Positions 16,495 through 24,989 of a stretch of DNA of 64,000 nucleotides are shown one piece after another. The DNA is from Xiheicaenibacterium sp046351325 (GTDB lineage Bacteria; Myxococcota_A; Polyangia; Polyangiales; Polyangiaceae). Location: positions 310,001 to 374,000 of the forward strand of contig JAXLYR010000011.1 of NCBI GenBank assembly GCA_046351325.1. The letters run 5' to 3'. Made by a program: the position numbers and the translations under genes. How positions within the stretch are numbered: position 1 is the first letter of the stretch; each line of letters opens with the position of its first letter. A model generated the notes under the pieces. It ran no database searches. It was not told the origin of the DNA and saw only the letters and a program-made list of their open reading frames with translations.

Positions 16495-17485
16495 GGGTTC
16501 CATCAGGGGTAAGGGTCCGCGTCGCGACAGCGGGACCAAAGGGGGGCGGAGCGATCTGCCAAGCGATGAAGCCAGCCAGCGTGATGGCCACGTAGATGAC
16601 GGCGAACACCAGCAAACCAAAGGTCACGCCGACCGCGGGGCCGAGCGCGAGCGCGGGGAAAATGACGGCGAAGAAGGCCTCACGCACGCCGACGCCCGAG
16701 ACGCTGATCGGCAATAGCCCGAGCAAGCTGGCGATCGCGAGCAGGCAAGTCACGTCGAAGAACGATATGTGGATACCCATCGCGACGCCGATCATCGAGC
16801 CCTGGACATAGTTGACCAAGAACGTGATCGCCGTGAGGGGCAACGTGATGAGCAGCGGCCAACCGACGTTCGCTCGGAGCGCAGCGAGGAACTGCTGGAG
16901 GCCATCGGAGCTGCCAGTGACCTTACGAAAGACAGCCCCCATCACGCGCTCGGGCACGTGCGGAATGAGGAATATCGCAGGGCCGACGACGGTGCCGATC
17001 ACACAAGCCCAAGTCGCCCACGCGAGCTTGCCCGCGATGATGGGCGCGTAGTGCACTGCCGCGACCGCGACGAACCCCGCGAGCACGTAGAGATCGCAGA
17101 ACCGATCCATCACGACGGACGCGAGCCCCTCGGCGTAGGGCACGTCGCGCTCGCGCTTGAGATATTGCACGCGCAAGACGTCGCCCACGCGCCCCGGCGT
17201 GAGCATCGCGAGATACGCGCTCGTCAGGAACGCGAGCCACGCGCGCCCTACCGAGTACTCGATGCCGCGCCGGCGCAAGAGGATCCGCCAGCGAATCACC
17301 TTGAGGTGGATGTTGATCGGATTGAGCAGCACCGCGAGCCCGAGCCAAAGCGGGTTCGCCGACGCTATGCCTTTGAGGAGCGCTGCGCGATCCGGCAGCT
17401 TGAGGATGACGACGAGCAGGATCACCGGACCCAAAAGGCGGAGCAGCGCCTTCAGAGTCCGCGTGCGACCCGTCCCGGAAGCCAC
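16487..17485 (-). CDS. LPG-synthase transmembrane-domain (YbhN/UPF0104) family protein
   Basis: 332-residue integral membrane protein with about eight hydrophobic segments. The GRVGDVLRVQYLKRE block followed by SVVMDRFCDL, and the ISVSGVGVREAFFA segment, are the conserved parts of the lysylphosphatidylglycerol synthase TM family. Members of this family move or hold lipid-linked molecules across the membrane. There is no C-terminal aminoacyltransferase domain, so it is not a full MprF. The GTG start immediately follows the methyltransferase stop (TGAGTG). Works with the downstream DUF2079 protein by inference from the operon. Confidence 0.87.
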   Translation of the reverse strand: MASGTGRTRTLKALLRLLGPVILLVVILKLPDRAALLKGIASANPLWLGLAVLLNPINIHLKVIRWRILLRRRGIEYSVGRAWLAFLTSAYLAMLTPGRVGDVLRVQYLKRERDVPYAEGLASVVMDRFCDLYVLAGFVAVAAVHYAPIIAGKLAWATWACVIGTVVGPAIFLIPHVPERVMGAVFRKVTGSSDGLQQFLAALRANVGWPLLITLPLTAITFLVNYVQGSMIGVAMGIHISFFDVTCLLAIASLLGLLPISVSGVGVREAFFAVIFPALALGPAVGVTFGLLVFAVIYVAITLAGFIAWQIAPPPFGPAVATRTLTPDGTHG

Positions 17486-18121
17486 TCAGCGCCCTTTTTC
17501 TGGGGTGCGCGGCGAGCGCATCGTCATGAGCCAGCTCGCCGCAGGGCACCGCAGAGTGTCGCCCACTACGCGGCCCCCGACGTCCGCGAACGCTCGCTCT
17601 GCGAGCCGCGTGAACCCACGCGAGGTGCGCACGTGATCGCCGCGATCGTTCTTGGCCAGGAGGCGCGACATCGCCGATTGCCCGTCGAAGACCACGGTAT
17701 CGAGCGCGACGACGCGGCCACCGGGCGCGAGCGAGCGCCCGCACAGGTCGAGCAGAGCCTCGGCGTATTCGTCGTCGAGGTGGTGCAGGAGGCCCATCAA
17801 CATGATGCCGTCGAACGGAGCGAGCTCCCGCGCGTGGACGTCGTCGTAGTGCGCGCAGAAGAACCGCGCGCGCGGATTGCTGGCAAAACGCTTGCGCGCC
17901 GACTCGATGTAGCGCTCGTCGGTGTCGAACCCGACGTAGTCCACGCCGCCCAAACGATCGACGTAGTAGGCGGGCCCGCAGCCGATATCGAGGATGCGCT
18001 CACCGGCGCGCGGGGCGAGCTCGTCGAGCCCCCAGTCGCGCATCAGCGAGCCGCCCACCAGATACTGGAAGGCCACATAGACGGGCGGCGACTTCAGCAC
18101 GTCCGAAGGATGCAAGCTCAC
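17486..18121 (-). CDS. class I SAM-dependent methyltransferase
   Basis: 211-residue methyltransferase. The SAM-binding motif I is ILDIGCGPAYYVDRL (about 43-57), with the acidic Asp of motif II in YVGFDTDE and motif IV-like DGIMLMGLLHHLDDEYA. No membrane segment. It is the first gene of the three-gene minus-strand operon (methyltransferase, flippase-like, DUF2079), divergent from rfbF with about 49 bp between starts. The acceptor is unknown; a lipid-linked sugar or lipid is suggested by the neighbours. Confidence 0.87.
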   Translation of the reverse strand: MSLHPSDVLKSPPVYVAFQYLVGGSLMRDWGLDELAPRAGERILDIGCGPAYYVDRLGGVDYVGFDTDERYIESARKRFASNPRARFFCAHYDDVHARELAPFDGIMLMGLLHHLDDEYAEALLDLCGRSLAPGGRVVALDTVVFDGQSAMSRLLAKNDRGDHVRTSRGFTRLAERAFADVGGRVVGDTLRCPAASWLMTMRSPRTPEKGR

Positions 18122-18170
18122 GGTGCGCTCTTAGCACGCCGCCGCGACGGATGTACTAGACTCCGCCGCC

Positions 18171-18938
18171 ATGAAGACGGTCCTCCTCGCGGGAGGCCTC
18201 GGTACCAGGCTCTCCGAGCACACCGACCTCAAGCCCAAGCCCATGCTGGAGATCGGGCCGCAACCGATCCTCTGGCACATCATGAACATCTACGCGACCC
18301 ACGGGTTCAGCGACTTCGTGGTGGCGTGCGGATACAAGGGCGAGGTCATCAAAGAGTACTTCCATTCCTTTTACATCCGTAACGCAGACTACGTGGTGAA
18401 TCTCAAGGATGGCTCGGAGCAGGTGCTCCGCTCCAAGTCCCCCGATTGGAAGATCGCGGTGGTCGACACGGGGCTGCACACGCGCACCGGCGGTCGCATC
18501 CTGCGCCTCAAAGACTGGCTCGGCGGCGCCCGCTTCATGGCGACGTATGGGGACGGCGTCGGCGACGTCGACATCGGGGCTGTCGTGCGCTTCCACGAGC
18601 AGCACAAGAAGCTCGCCACCGTCACCGCCGTGCGCCCACCCGCGCGCTTCGGTGGGCTCTCGCTCGACGGTCCGTTCGTGCGCGAGTTCTCGGAGAAGCC
18701 GCAGACCGGCGAGGGCTGGATCAACGGCGGCTTCTTCGTCTTCGAGCCCGAGGTCCTCGACTACATCAAGGGCGACTCCACCGATCTCGAGCGCGAGCCC
18801 CTCGAGAAGCTCGCGGCCGACGGGCAGCTCGTGGCCTATCAGCATCACGGGTTTTGGCAGCCGATGGACACGCTGCGCGAGAAGCGCCTGCTCGAGTCGA
18901 TGTGGGAGAGCGGTCAGGCACCATGGAAGATCTGGTAG
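18171..18938 (+). CDS. rfbF: glucose-1-phosphate cytidylyltransferase
   Basis: Makes CDP-glucose from CTP and glucose-1-phosphate, the first step to CDP-linked 3,6-dideoxyhexoses. The 255-residue sequence has the nucleotidyltransferase start AGGLGTRLSEHTDLKPKPM and the subfamily-specific FVVACGYKGEVIKEYFHSF and MATYGDGVGDVD. Length matches the family. Its end overlaps the CDP-glucose dehydratase start by 16 bp. It leads a three-gene plus-strand operon for a surface sugar. Confidence 0.94.
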   Translation: MKTVLLAGGLGTRLSEHTDLKPKPMLEIGPQPILWHIMNIYATHGFSDFVVACGYKGEVIKEYFHSFYIRNADYVVNLKDGSEQVLRSKSPDWKIAVVDTGLHTRTGGRILRLKDWLGGARFMATYGDGVGDVDIGAVVRFHEQHKKLATVTAVRPPARFGGLSLDGPFVREFSEKPQTGEGWINGGFFVFEPEVLDYIKGDSTDLEREPLEKLAADGQLVAYQHHGFWQPMDTLREKRLLESMWESGQAPWKIW

Positions 18939-20035
18939 GCGCGCTGCGCCGGCACTACGAAAATCGAAGCGTTCTCGTCACGGGGCACACGGGCTTCAAG
19001 GGGACGTGGCTCTCCCATTGGCTGATGAAGCTGGGGGCGCGCGTATCGGGATATGCCCTCGCGCCCGACACGACCCCGAGCCTCTTCGAGCTCACGCATA
19101 TGAGCGCGCGCGTCCCGACGACGCTCGCCGATCTCGGCGAGCTCGCGACGCTCCGTGAGACCTTCGAGCGCAGCCAGCCTGATACGGTGTTTCACCTCGC
19201 CGCTCAGCCGCTCGTGCGCAAGAGCTACCGCGTCCCGGTCGAGACCTTCGCGACGAACGTGATGGGCACGGTGCACCTGCTCGAGTGCGCGCGGCACACC
19301 CCTTCGGTGAAGACGGTGGTCATCGTCACGAGCGACAAATGCTACGAGAACCTCGAGCACATATGGCCTTATCGGGAGACGGATCGCATGGGCGGTCACG
19401 ACCCTTACAGCGCCAGCAAGGGCTGCGCTGAGCTCGTGACCGCGGCCTATCGCTCGTCGTTCCTGCGCGATCGCGGCGTGGGCGTCGCGTCGGCCCGCGC
19501 GGGCAACGTGATCGGCGGCGGCGACTGGGCCGAAGATCGGCTTATCCCGGATATCGTCCGCGGCGCGGCGAGCGGCACACCGGTCTTGATCCGTAATCCC
19601 GCCTCGACGCGCCCGTGGCAGCACGTCCTCGAGCCGCTATCCGGTTATCTGATGCTCGGGATGTGCGTCTCACAAGACCCGACGCGCTTCGCCGACGGCT
19701 GGAATTTCGGCCCCAACGAGGGTGAAGACGGCGTCCCCGCCGGCCGCGTCGCGACCCAATTCAGCAAAGAGCTCGGCCGCGGCGAAATCGTCCTCGGGCA
19801 GGCCCCGCCCGACGCCGCCCTCCACGAGGCTCGGCTCCTCCGAGTCGACTCGACCAAAGCCCGAGTCGAGCTCGGGTTCCGCCCGCGCCTCACCCTCGAC
19901 GACGCGCTCTCGATGACCGCCGAGTTCTACCGCGCGAACCTCGATTGGTCGGGGCCGCGCCCCCCCGAATCCACCGGCCCCGAGCGCGCCCTGCTCGAGG
20001 AACAGATTGGCCGTTACGAGCAGAGAATGGGATGA
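18923..20035 (+). CDS. rfbG: CDP-glucose 4,6-dehydratase
   Basis: Extended SDR of 370 residues that converts CDP-glucose to CDP-4-dehydro-6-deoxyglucose. Diagnostic features are VLVTGHTGFKGTWLSHWL (NAD-binding, with the FKG typical of RfbG), TSDKCYENLE, and catalytic DPYSASKGCAE (YxxxK). Starts 16 bp inside rfbF and its stop overlaps the next glycosyltransferase start (ATGA). The rfbH-type dehydrase that usually follows this step is not in the window, so the final sugar (dideoxyhexose or another 6-deoxyhexose) cannot be named. Confidence 0.94.
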   Translation: MEDLVGALRRHYENRSVLVTGHTGFKGTWLSHWLMKLGARVSGYALAPDTTPSLFELTHMSARVPTTLADLGELATLRETFERSQPDTVFHLAAQPLVRKSYRVPVETFATNVMGTVHLLECARHTPSVKTVVIVTSDKCYENLEHIWPYRETDRMGGHDPYSASKGCAELVTAAYRSSFLRDRGVGVASARAGNVIGGGDWAEDRLIPDIVRGAASGTPVLIRNPASTRPWQHVLEPLSGYLMLGMCVSQDPTRFADGWNFGPNEGEDGVPAGRVATQFSKELGRGEIVLGQAPPDAALHEARLLRVDSTKARVELGFRPRLTLDDALSMTAEFYRANLDWSGPRPPESTGPERALLEEQIGRYEQRMG

Positions 20036-21108
20036 ACAACTTGGGCTCGCGTTCGCTCGCCCAACAGGGGAACTCGTTCCCCTCGCTTCGCTCGGCGAAC
20101 AAGCTGCTCTCGATCGTGGTGCCCGTCTACAACGAAGAGGGCAACATCGAGCCGCTGCACGCCGCCGTCTGCGAGGCCCTCGCGCCGCTCGCGCCCCGCT
20201 ATGACCTCGAGTTCGTCTTCACCGACAACCACTCGAAGGACGGGACGTTCGCCGAGCTCACGCGGCTCGCGGCGCGCGACCCTCGGGTCCGCGTCTTCCG
20301 CTTCTCGCGCAACTTCGGCTTTCAGCGCTCCATCTATACCGGTTATCTCAAGGCCCGCGGCGACGCAGCCATCCAGATCGACTGCGACCTCCAGGACCCT
20401 CCGTCGGTCATCCTCGAGTTCGTGCGCGAGTGGGAGCAGGGCTCGAAGATCGTCTACGGCGTCCGCAAGAAGCGGGTCGAGGGCTTCGCGATCACGCTGA
20501 CCCGCAAGATCTTCTATCGCCTAGTCGACTTCCTCTCCGAGGATCGACTCCCGCACGACGCTGGCGACTTCCGCCTCGTCGACCGCAAGGTCCTCGACAT
20601 CCTCGAGCGCATCCGCGACCAAAAACCCTATTTGCGGGGCACGCTCGCGACCCTCGGCTTCGCCCAAAAGGGCGTCGAATACGACCGCGCCGGGCGCGTC
20701 CGCGGCGAGAGCAAATTCCGCCTTCGAGATCTGTTCGGCCTGGCGATCGACGGCATCCTCGCGCACTCGATCGTCCCGCTGCGCGTCGCGACCTATACGG
20801 GCCTCGTGGTGAGCGTGCTCACCTTCTTCATGATTGGGGTCTACGTCATCGGCCGCATGGTCTTCGGCCAGCAGTGGCCGCCCGGCTTCGCGACGACCAC
20901 GGTGCTCCTGCTCTCGTCGCTCAGCCTGAACGCCATCTTCCTCGGGATCATCGGCGAGTACGTCGGCCGCATCTACGTGCAAGTCCGCAGTCGGCCGCTC
21001 ACCATCATCGAGCGCACCATCGACGTCGACGGCCAGGCGCCCGACCCCGCGGCGCCCCAGCTCCACGATGACGAGATCGTCGACTCGATGCCGCGCCGCC
21101 GGCACTGA
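20032..21108 (+). CDS. family 2 glycosyltransferase, GtrB/DPM1-like, with C-terminal membrane segments
   Basis: 358-residue GT2 enzyme. N-terminal GT-A domain: SIVVPVYNEEGNIEPL (about 26-41), NHSKDGT, FSRNFGFQRSI and IDCDLQDPP with the metal-binding Asp. The C-terminal third has two membrane-spanning segments (VATYTGLVVSVLTFFMIGVYV and LLSSLSLNAIFLGIIGEYVGR), as in polyprenyl-phosphate sugar transferases of the GtrB/DPM1 type. It therefore probably loads a sugar onto undecaprenyl phosphate. The ATGA overlap with rfbG links it to CDP-sugar synthesis. The DUF2079 protein across the divergent promoter could use its lipid-linked product, which is an inference. Confidence 0.9.
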   Translation: MNNLGSRSLAQQGNSFPSLRSANKLLSIVVPVYNEEGNIEPLHAAVCEALAPLAPRYDLEFVFTDNHSKDGTFAELTRLAARDPRVRVFRFSRNFGFQRSIYTGYLKARGDAAIQIDCDLQDPPSVILEFVREWEQGSKIVYGVRKKRVEGFAITLTRKIFYRLVDFLSEDRLPHDAGDFRLVDRKVLDILERIRDQKPYLRGTLATLGFAQKGVEYDRAGRVRGESKFRLRDLFGLAIDGILAHSIVPLRVATYTGLVVSVLTFFMIGVYVIGRMVFGQQWPPGFATTTVLLLSSLSLNAIFLGIIGEYVGRIYVQVRSRPLTIIERTIDVDGQAPDPAAPQLHDDEIVDSMPRRRH

Positions 21109-21153
21109 AGCCCGCGCTTGCCGCCGCGCTCCAGCGCCCCCAGAATTCCCATC

Positions 21154-21882
21154 ATGCAGCGCCTCGGTCGATGTCTCTTGGCTGGAGTCGTCGCGTTCCT
21201 GACGGGTTGCGCCGGTATCTACGGGCCAATCCTCGACCCCGATGTCCCGCCGTTCCAAGCGGTCTATTCGCTCTACGGCGATGACGGCGAGTTCGGCGAC
21301 GCCATCGTCACGAGCCGCGGCATCACGGACGACAACTCCGGCGATGACGCGCGCGCGCTCATCTCGGTCAGCGTCCGCATCGCGAACCACACGCCCCGCG
21401 GCGCCCGCGTCGACGCGCGCACCGTCCACATCGAGTGGGCCCTGGCGAACGGCGATCGCTTGAACCAAGACCAGATCACCGCTGTGGATCGCCACGTCTC
21501 GGTCGTCGCGGACGGCGCGGCCCAGGTCGACGCAGTCTTCACGCTGCCCGCGGGATACCCGGCTACCAGCGTCCGCGCGTTCGCGGTCGCGTGGTCTTAT
21601 CAGCGCGAGGGTGAGACCTACTCCAAGCTCACCACGTTCGCGGTCGGCGCTCGCACTGCCCAGCCCGTCGTCGTCGACGGCCCGCTCGGCTACCCGTACG
21701 CGCCTGATCCCATGTTCGGACAACGCCCCTATCCGTATGTCGACCCGTGGGCTGCTCCCGTCCTGCAGCCCAGCCCGACCTACGACCCGACCTATCCGAC
21801 GTATCCGACGTACCCGACTTGGACCTGGGGCCCGTCGCAACCCGCGATGCGCACTCCGGCGCACCCGACGCTCAATCCTTGA
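21154..21882 (+). CDS. hypothetical lipoprotein with Tyr-Pro-Thr-rich tail
   Basis: 242-residue predicted lipoprotein; ATG 21154 gives a signal peptide and FLTGC lipobox. The central 150 residues look beta-rich with a regular immunoglobulin-like pattern (ISVSVRIANHTPRGA, HIEWALANGDRL, FTLPAGYPATSVRAFAVAWSY). The C-terminus is Pro/Tyr-rich with YPTYPTYPT, encoded by a short tandem repeat near 21786-21822. No recognised family. The glycosyltransferase gene ends 45 bp upstream, so it may be on the same transcript. Confidence 0.65.
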   Translation: MQRLGRCLLAGVVAFLTGCAGIYGPILDPDVPPFQAVYSLYGDDGEFGDAIVTSRGITDDNSGDDARALISVSVRIANHTPRGARVDARTVHIEWALANGDRLNQDQITAVDRHVSVVADGAAQVDAVFTLPAGYPATSVRAFAVAWSYQREGETYSKLTTFAVGARTAQPVVVDGPLGYPYAPDPMFGQRPYPYVDPWAAPVLQPSPTYDPTYPTYPTYPTWTWGPSQPAMRTPAHPTLNP

Positions 21883-21979
21883 ACGTCGTTATATAATCCA
21901 CTCTCCCGGCTTCGTTCCGCCGAACTCGCAGCGCTACCGCGCTCGACACGGCGCCGCTCGGCGCGCCCAGGCGCTGCGC

Positions 21980-22771
21980 TCAGGGTCGTAGGGTGCTCAA
22001 GCCCGACAGCCACGCCTCGGCCATCTTGTCATAACCGACCTCGTTCGGGTGGATGCCGTCCGCGAGGTCCTCCAGAGTCACCGTTGCGTGCATATCGACG
22101 AACGAGATGTTCATACCCTCGCTCGCTCGCTCCTCGACGAGGTCGCTCGCTAGATCGTTGAACTCCACGATCATCTCGTCCTCCACTTCACCGTCGATCG
22201 GGACGAGGCCAGCCACGACGAGCGCCGCGTTCGGGCTGGTCGCGGCGATGGTGTCGAGGAGGCTCACGAAGCGCGCCTCTACGGTCTCCAGGTCAGCGTC
22301 ATTGAGGATATCGTTCGTGCCGATGTGCACGAGGATGATGTCCGGCGAATAGGTAGTCAGCGTATCGGACATAATCGCGTCGAGCTCGTCGATGCGCCAA
22401 CCCGAGTGGCCCTCGTGGTCTTTGTCGCTCAGCTCGTCGGGTCCATTCTGTAGGCTCCCGACAAAGTCGATATCGGCGCCCGCAGCCTGGAGCTCCGCCC
22501 ATAGCTTGATGCGATAGCCGCCCGGTACGTTGTATCCGTCGGTGATCGAGTCACCGAGAGGCATTATCCGACAAGGACCGTCGGTCGGGCACGGCAGAGC
22601 CGCCTTCACCAATCCGCTGTCCGTCGTCCCACCCGCGTTGTTGTCCCGTCCCCTCAACGACACATCAATCGCACCGCCGCCGACGCCTCCCGCACCCGAG
22701 ACCTCCGCCGCGTTCGAAGAGCACGCCGACGCGAAACCCAAGACGAGACCCACAAGAACCATCGTTCTCAT
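21980..22771 (-). CDS. SGNH/GDSL hydrolase lipoprotein, CE3 acetyl-xylan-esterase-like
   Basis: 263-residue secreted esterase. ATG 22771 gives a signal peptide ending in ASAC. Block I is MPLGDSITDGYNVPGGYR (nucleophile Ser in GDS), block II FVGSLQNGP, then DHEGHSGWRID, block III HIGTNDIL, and block V DGIHPN, which supplies the catalytic Asp and His. The GDSITDG...GGYR...EGHSGW arrangement is typical of carbohydrate esterase family 3, which removes acetyl groups from xylan. The natural substrate here is not proven. It is convergent with the preceding lipoprotein gene. Confidence 0.84.
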   Translation of the reverse strand: MRTMVLVGLVLGFASACSSNAAEVSGAGGVGGGAIDVSLRGRDNNAGGTTDSGLVKAALPCPTDGPCRIMPLGDSITDGYNVPGGYRIKLWAELQAAGADIDFVGSLQNGPDELSDKDHEGHSGWRIDELDAIMSDTLTTYSPDIILVHIGTNDILNDADLETVEARFVSLLDTIAATSPNAALVVAGLVPIDGEVEDEMIVEFNDLASDLVEERASEGMNISFVDMHATVTLEDLADGIHPNEVGYDKMAEAWLSGLSTLRP

Positions 22772-22945
22772 GATTGCTTCGGTGCTTGGGGCGCGCCGAG
22801 CGTGTTGCGGATTGATGTACCGAATATGTTCGAACTCTAACACTCCGACAAGCCAACAGGGCGGATCCATCCCTCGTTGCCCTCGGAAACAATCTCCCGA
22901 ACCCGGTCAGCCGAAGTGTAAAGCACACGCTACGAGGCTTGGAGC

Positions 22946-23890
22946 ATGTTCATCAAACACCACGGCAAGATCCGCCCCGGCACAGAGAGTTGGCGGCAAC
23001 CGATCCCTGGTGCGGACGTCGCGAGTTTCGAAGCGCTGAGCCCGGATTTTGCGCGCGACGACCGACACGTCTACTGGCGCAACCATATCGTCGAGGAGGC
23101 AAACCCCACGTCGTTCGTCGTGCTCGACGCCACGACGGGAAAGGATGCAGCCGGCATCTTCATACAGGGGTCGCGCTACCAGAGCTCGAACCAGCTCGAC
23201 CTGCCGTCCTTGGTTCACCTTGGCGGGCCGTTCTTCCGCGACGAGGTAGGCGTGATTTGCATCTATTACACCTACGATTCCTTCGACGACTTCCGCCTGG
23301 ACGCCGAAGCGGAGACCTTCGAGCCACTCGCGCGCCCATTCGGTAGGGATCGTCGCCACCTCTTCAACCACCAGGTGATCGAGTCGGGCCTCTGCGCAAA
23401 GACCTTTGAGACGTTCCATCCGGACTTCGCGCGAGACCGCAATGGTGTCTACTTCCTCGTTCACGGCGGCAAGGACACCGGCACAGTCGGCCTCAACAAG
23501 TTGGCCGGCGCTGACCCGCTCCGCTTCCGAGTCCTCGGCGACAACTATGCGTCAGACGGCGACCGCGTGTTCTGGTTCTTCAACTGCGGGAGCGTCGCGC
23601 GCCGACAAGACTGCAAGATCGAGTGCCGTGTCGTCGACGGCGCTTCGGCGCCTACCTTCGCAGTGCTTCAGTCCGGCCCCGACGCACAAGGCATTCTGCC
23701 GGACGGCTACGACCGGGACCGCCTATTCCTCTCGGGGCGCGCGCTTCCCCTGGGGAAGACGGACTTCTCGGTCCGCGTCACGAGCCCCGGTCGAGCGGAG
23801 CTCCTCTTCTTGGATCTGGATCGATTGGAACGCTACCTGGCCGAGGCCGACGAGGGGACGGCCCTCAATGTGAGCAGATCGCCCGCTTGA
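22946..23890 (+). CDS. DKNYY-domain repeat protein
   Basis: 314 residues without a signal peptide. It carries repeated DKNYY-type units in which an Asp-Arg/Lys-x-x-Val/His-Tyr core is followed by a strand and a SFxVL segment: DDRHVYWRN (about 32), RDRNGVYFL, SDGDRVFWF, YDRDRLFL. DKNYY proteins occur in many bacteria, often envelope-associated; their role is not known. The tail overlaps the convergent membrane-protein gene by 26 bp. Confidence 0.72.
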   Translation: MFIKHHGKIRPGTESWRQPIPGADVASFEALSPDFARDDRHVYWRNHIVEEANPTSFVVLDATTGKDAAGIFIQGSRYQSSNQLDLPSLVHLGGPFFRDEVGVICIYYTYDSFDDFRLDAEAETFEPLARPFGRDRRHLFNHQVIESGLCAKTFETFHPDFARDRNGVYFLVHGGKDTGTVGLNKLAGADPLRFRVLGDNYASDGDRVFWFFNCGSVARRQDCKIECRVVDGASAPTFAVLQSGPDAQGILPDGYDRDRLFLSGRALPLGKTDFSVRVTSPGRAELLFLDLDRLERYLAEADEGTALNVSRSPA

Positions 23891-24581
23891 GCGAGCGCCG
23901 CGCCTCACCGGACTTCTTGCTCGAGACCGAAGACGGCGGGTCCTCGAAGTAATAGTCGACGTGCTCGAGCGTGTAGAACTGCTGGCCGTCGAGCCCCTCG
24001 TCGCCGTGGCTGTCTGCGGAGGAGAGCGCGCCGTAGACGGTCTCGAAGAGGCCGTAACACGACTTCGAGAGCGGCGTCGCCAGGTGCTCGCCGTTCATCT
24101 CGACGTCGCCGGAGAAGTCGTCGACGCGCTCGTCGTCGATCGCTGCCTGGAACTTGCGGTTACCGACCGGTAAGCTCGTGACCTCGTGTTTGCCAGGCGC
24201 GAGGCGAATCTCGCGCGTCTCGTCGACGACGAAGACGACGTCTTTGTTCGTGGGGTTGTCGAAGGCGACAGTGCCGTAAGCGAACAGTGAGGTCGCGCCG
24301 CCGCCGAGGACGCTCGCAAGTGGGAGCACGGCGCGCCACGAGTTCGGCCGCTCGCTCCGCAGCACGGCGATCCCGATACCGGCGATGACGACGCCGAGGA
24401 CTGCGGGCACCCAACGAGGACTGAAGAGCCAAATCCGGGCGAGTGCGAGGGGCGCCGGCACGAGCAACGCCATCACGATAAGCCGGACCATCGACAGACC
24501 GGTCGCCTGCGCAGCGGGTGCAGCGGTGGCAGCCGCAACAGGCGGCGGCATAGGGGCGTTCGGAGCAGGCGCAACGTTCAT
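23865..24581 (-). CDS. hypothetical membrane protein
   Basis: 238-residue protein. ATG 24581 follows a good GAGG site. An Ala/Pro-rich N-terminus (about 1-30) precedes three to four hydrophobic segments (MVRLIVMALLVPAPLALA, WVPAVLGVVIAGIGIAVL, ASVLGGGATSLFAYG), then a soluble C-terminal half with a beta-like stretch (VVFVVDETREIRLAPGKHEVTSLP). No known family. It overlaps the DKNYY gene tail-to-tail. Confidence 0.65.
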   Translation of the reverse strand: MNVAPAPNAPMPPPVAAATAAPAAQATGLSMVRLIVMALLVPAPLALARIWLFSPRWVPAVLGVVIAGIGIAVLRSERPNSWRAVLPLASVLGGGATSLFAYGTVAFDNPTNKDVVFVVDETREIRLAPGKHEVTSLPVGNRKFQAAIDDERVDDFSGDVEMNGEHLATPLSKSCYGLFETVYGALSSADSHGDEGLDGQQFYTLEHVDYYFEDPPSSVSSKKSGEARRSLKRAICSH

Positions 24582-24989
24582 CGGGGTTACCTCGCGCGGC
24601 GGTGTACGCGGTTGTGTGGCCCGACCTTCCCCGATTCGTCGGGGGCTCAATCCGCCTTTCATGCGCTCCGCGCCCCCCGATTCGATTGGCGATTAGCGCG
24701 TTGCGCGCAACGCTGTCAGGGATCGACGAGCCTCGGCGTCCGAGGGCCGCTGAGGTCCGATATGCAACCCCGAGTCAGCCACAACGCCGTATCCCGCAGT
24801 GCGGGTTCGCGCGTGCTCGCTCGGCGGCGCCTCGATCTCTCTCAGCTCGGACGCGTCGCCGCATCGATGTGAGCCGCGTCGTCCCGAGCGCTCTTCGGCG
24901 CGCGTAGCCCTCTCCAAAGAGGGGCTGCGCGGCCACGGGCGACGCGGCGCGGTTCGTCGTCAACCCGAGCAAACCGAGAGAGATTCATC
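24582..24989. other. 408 bp intergenic region upstream of the EF-G paralogue
   Basis: No convincing gene on either strand; short open frames here are Arg/Ser-rich with no ribosome site. One hairpin is seen: AGCCCTCT (24906-24913) and AGAGGGGCT (24918-24926) with a 4-base loop and one unpaired G, about 60 bp before the EF-G start. It is a candidate leader structure, without a T-run. Otherwise nothing recognised. Confidence 0.5.

Noticed and set aside
21951..21964. GC-rich hairpin (GCGCC-GCTC-GGCGC) in the convergent gap
   Set aside because: Short, no T-run, and in a very GC-rich stretch; not enough to call a terminator.
22828..22835. GTTCGAAC palindrome upstream of the esterase gene
   Set aside because: Only 8 bp and common by chance; no second copy was seen nearby.
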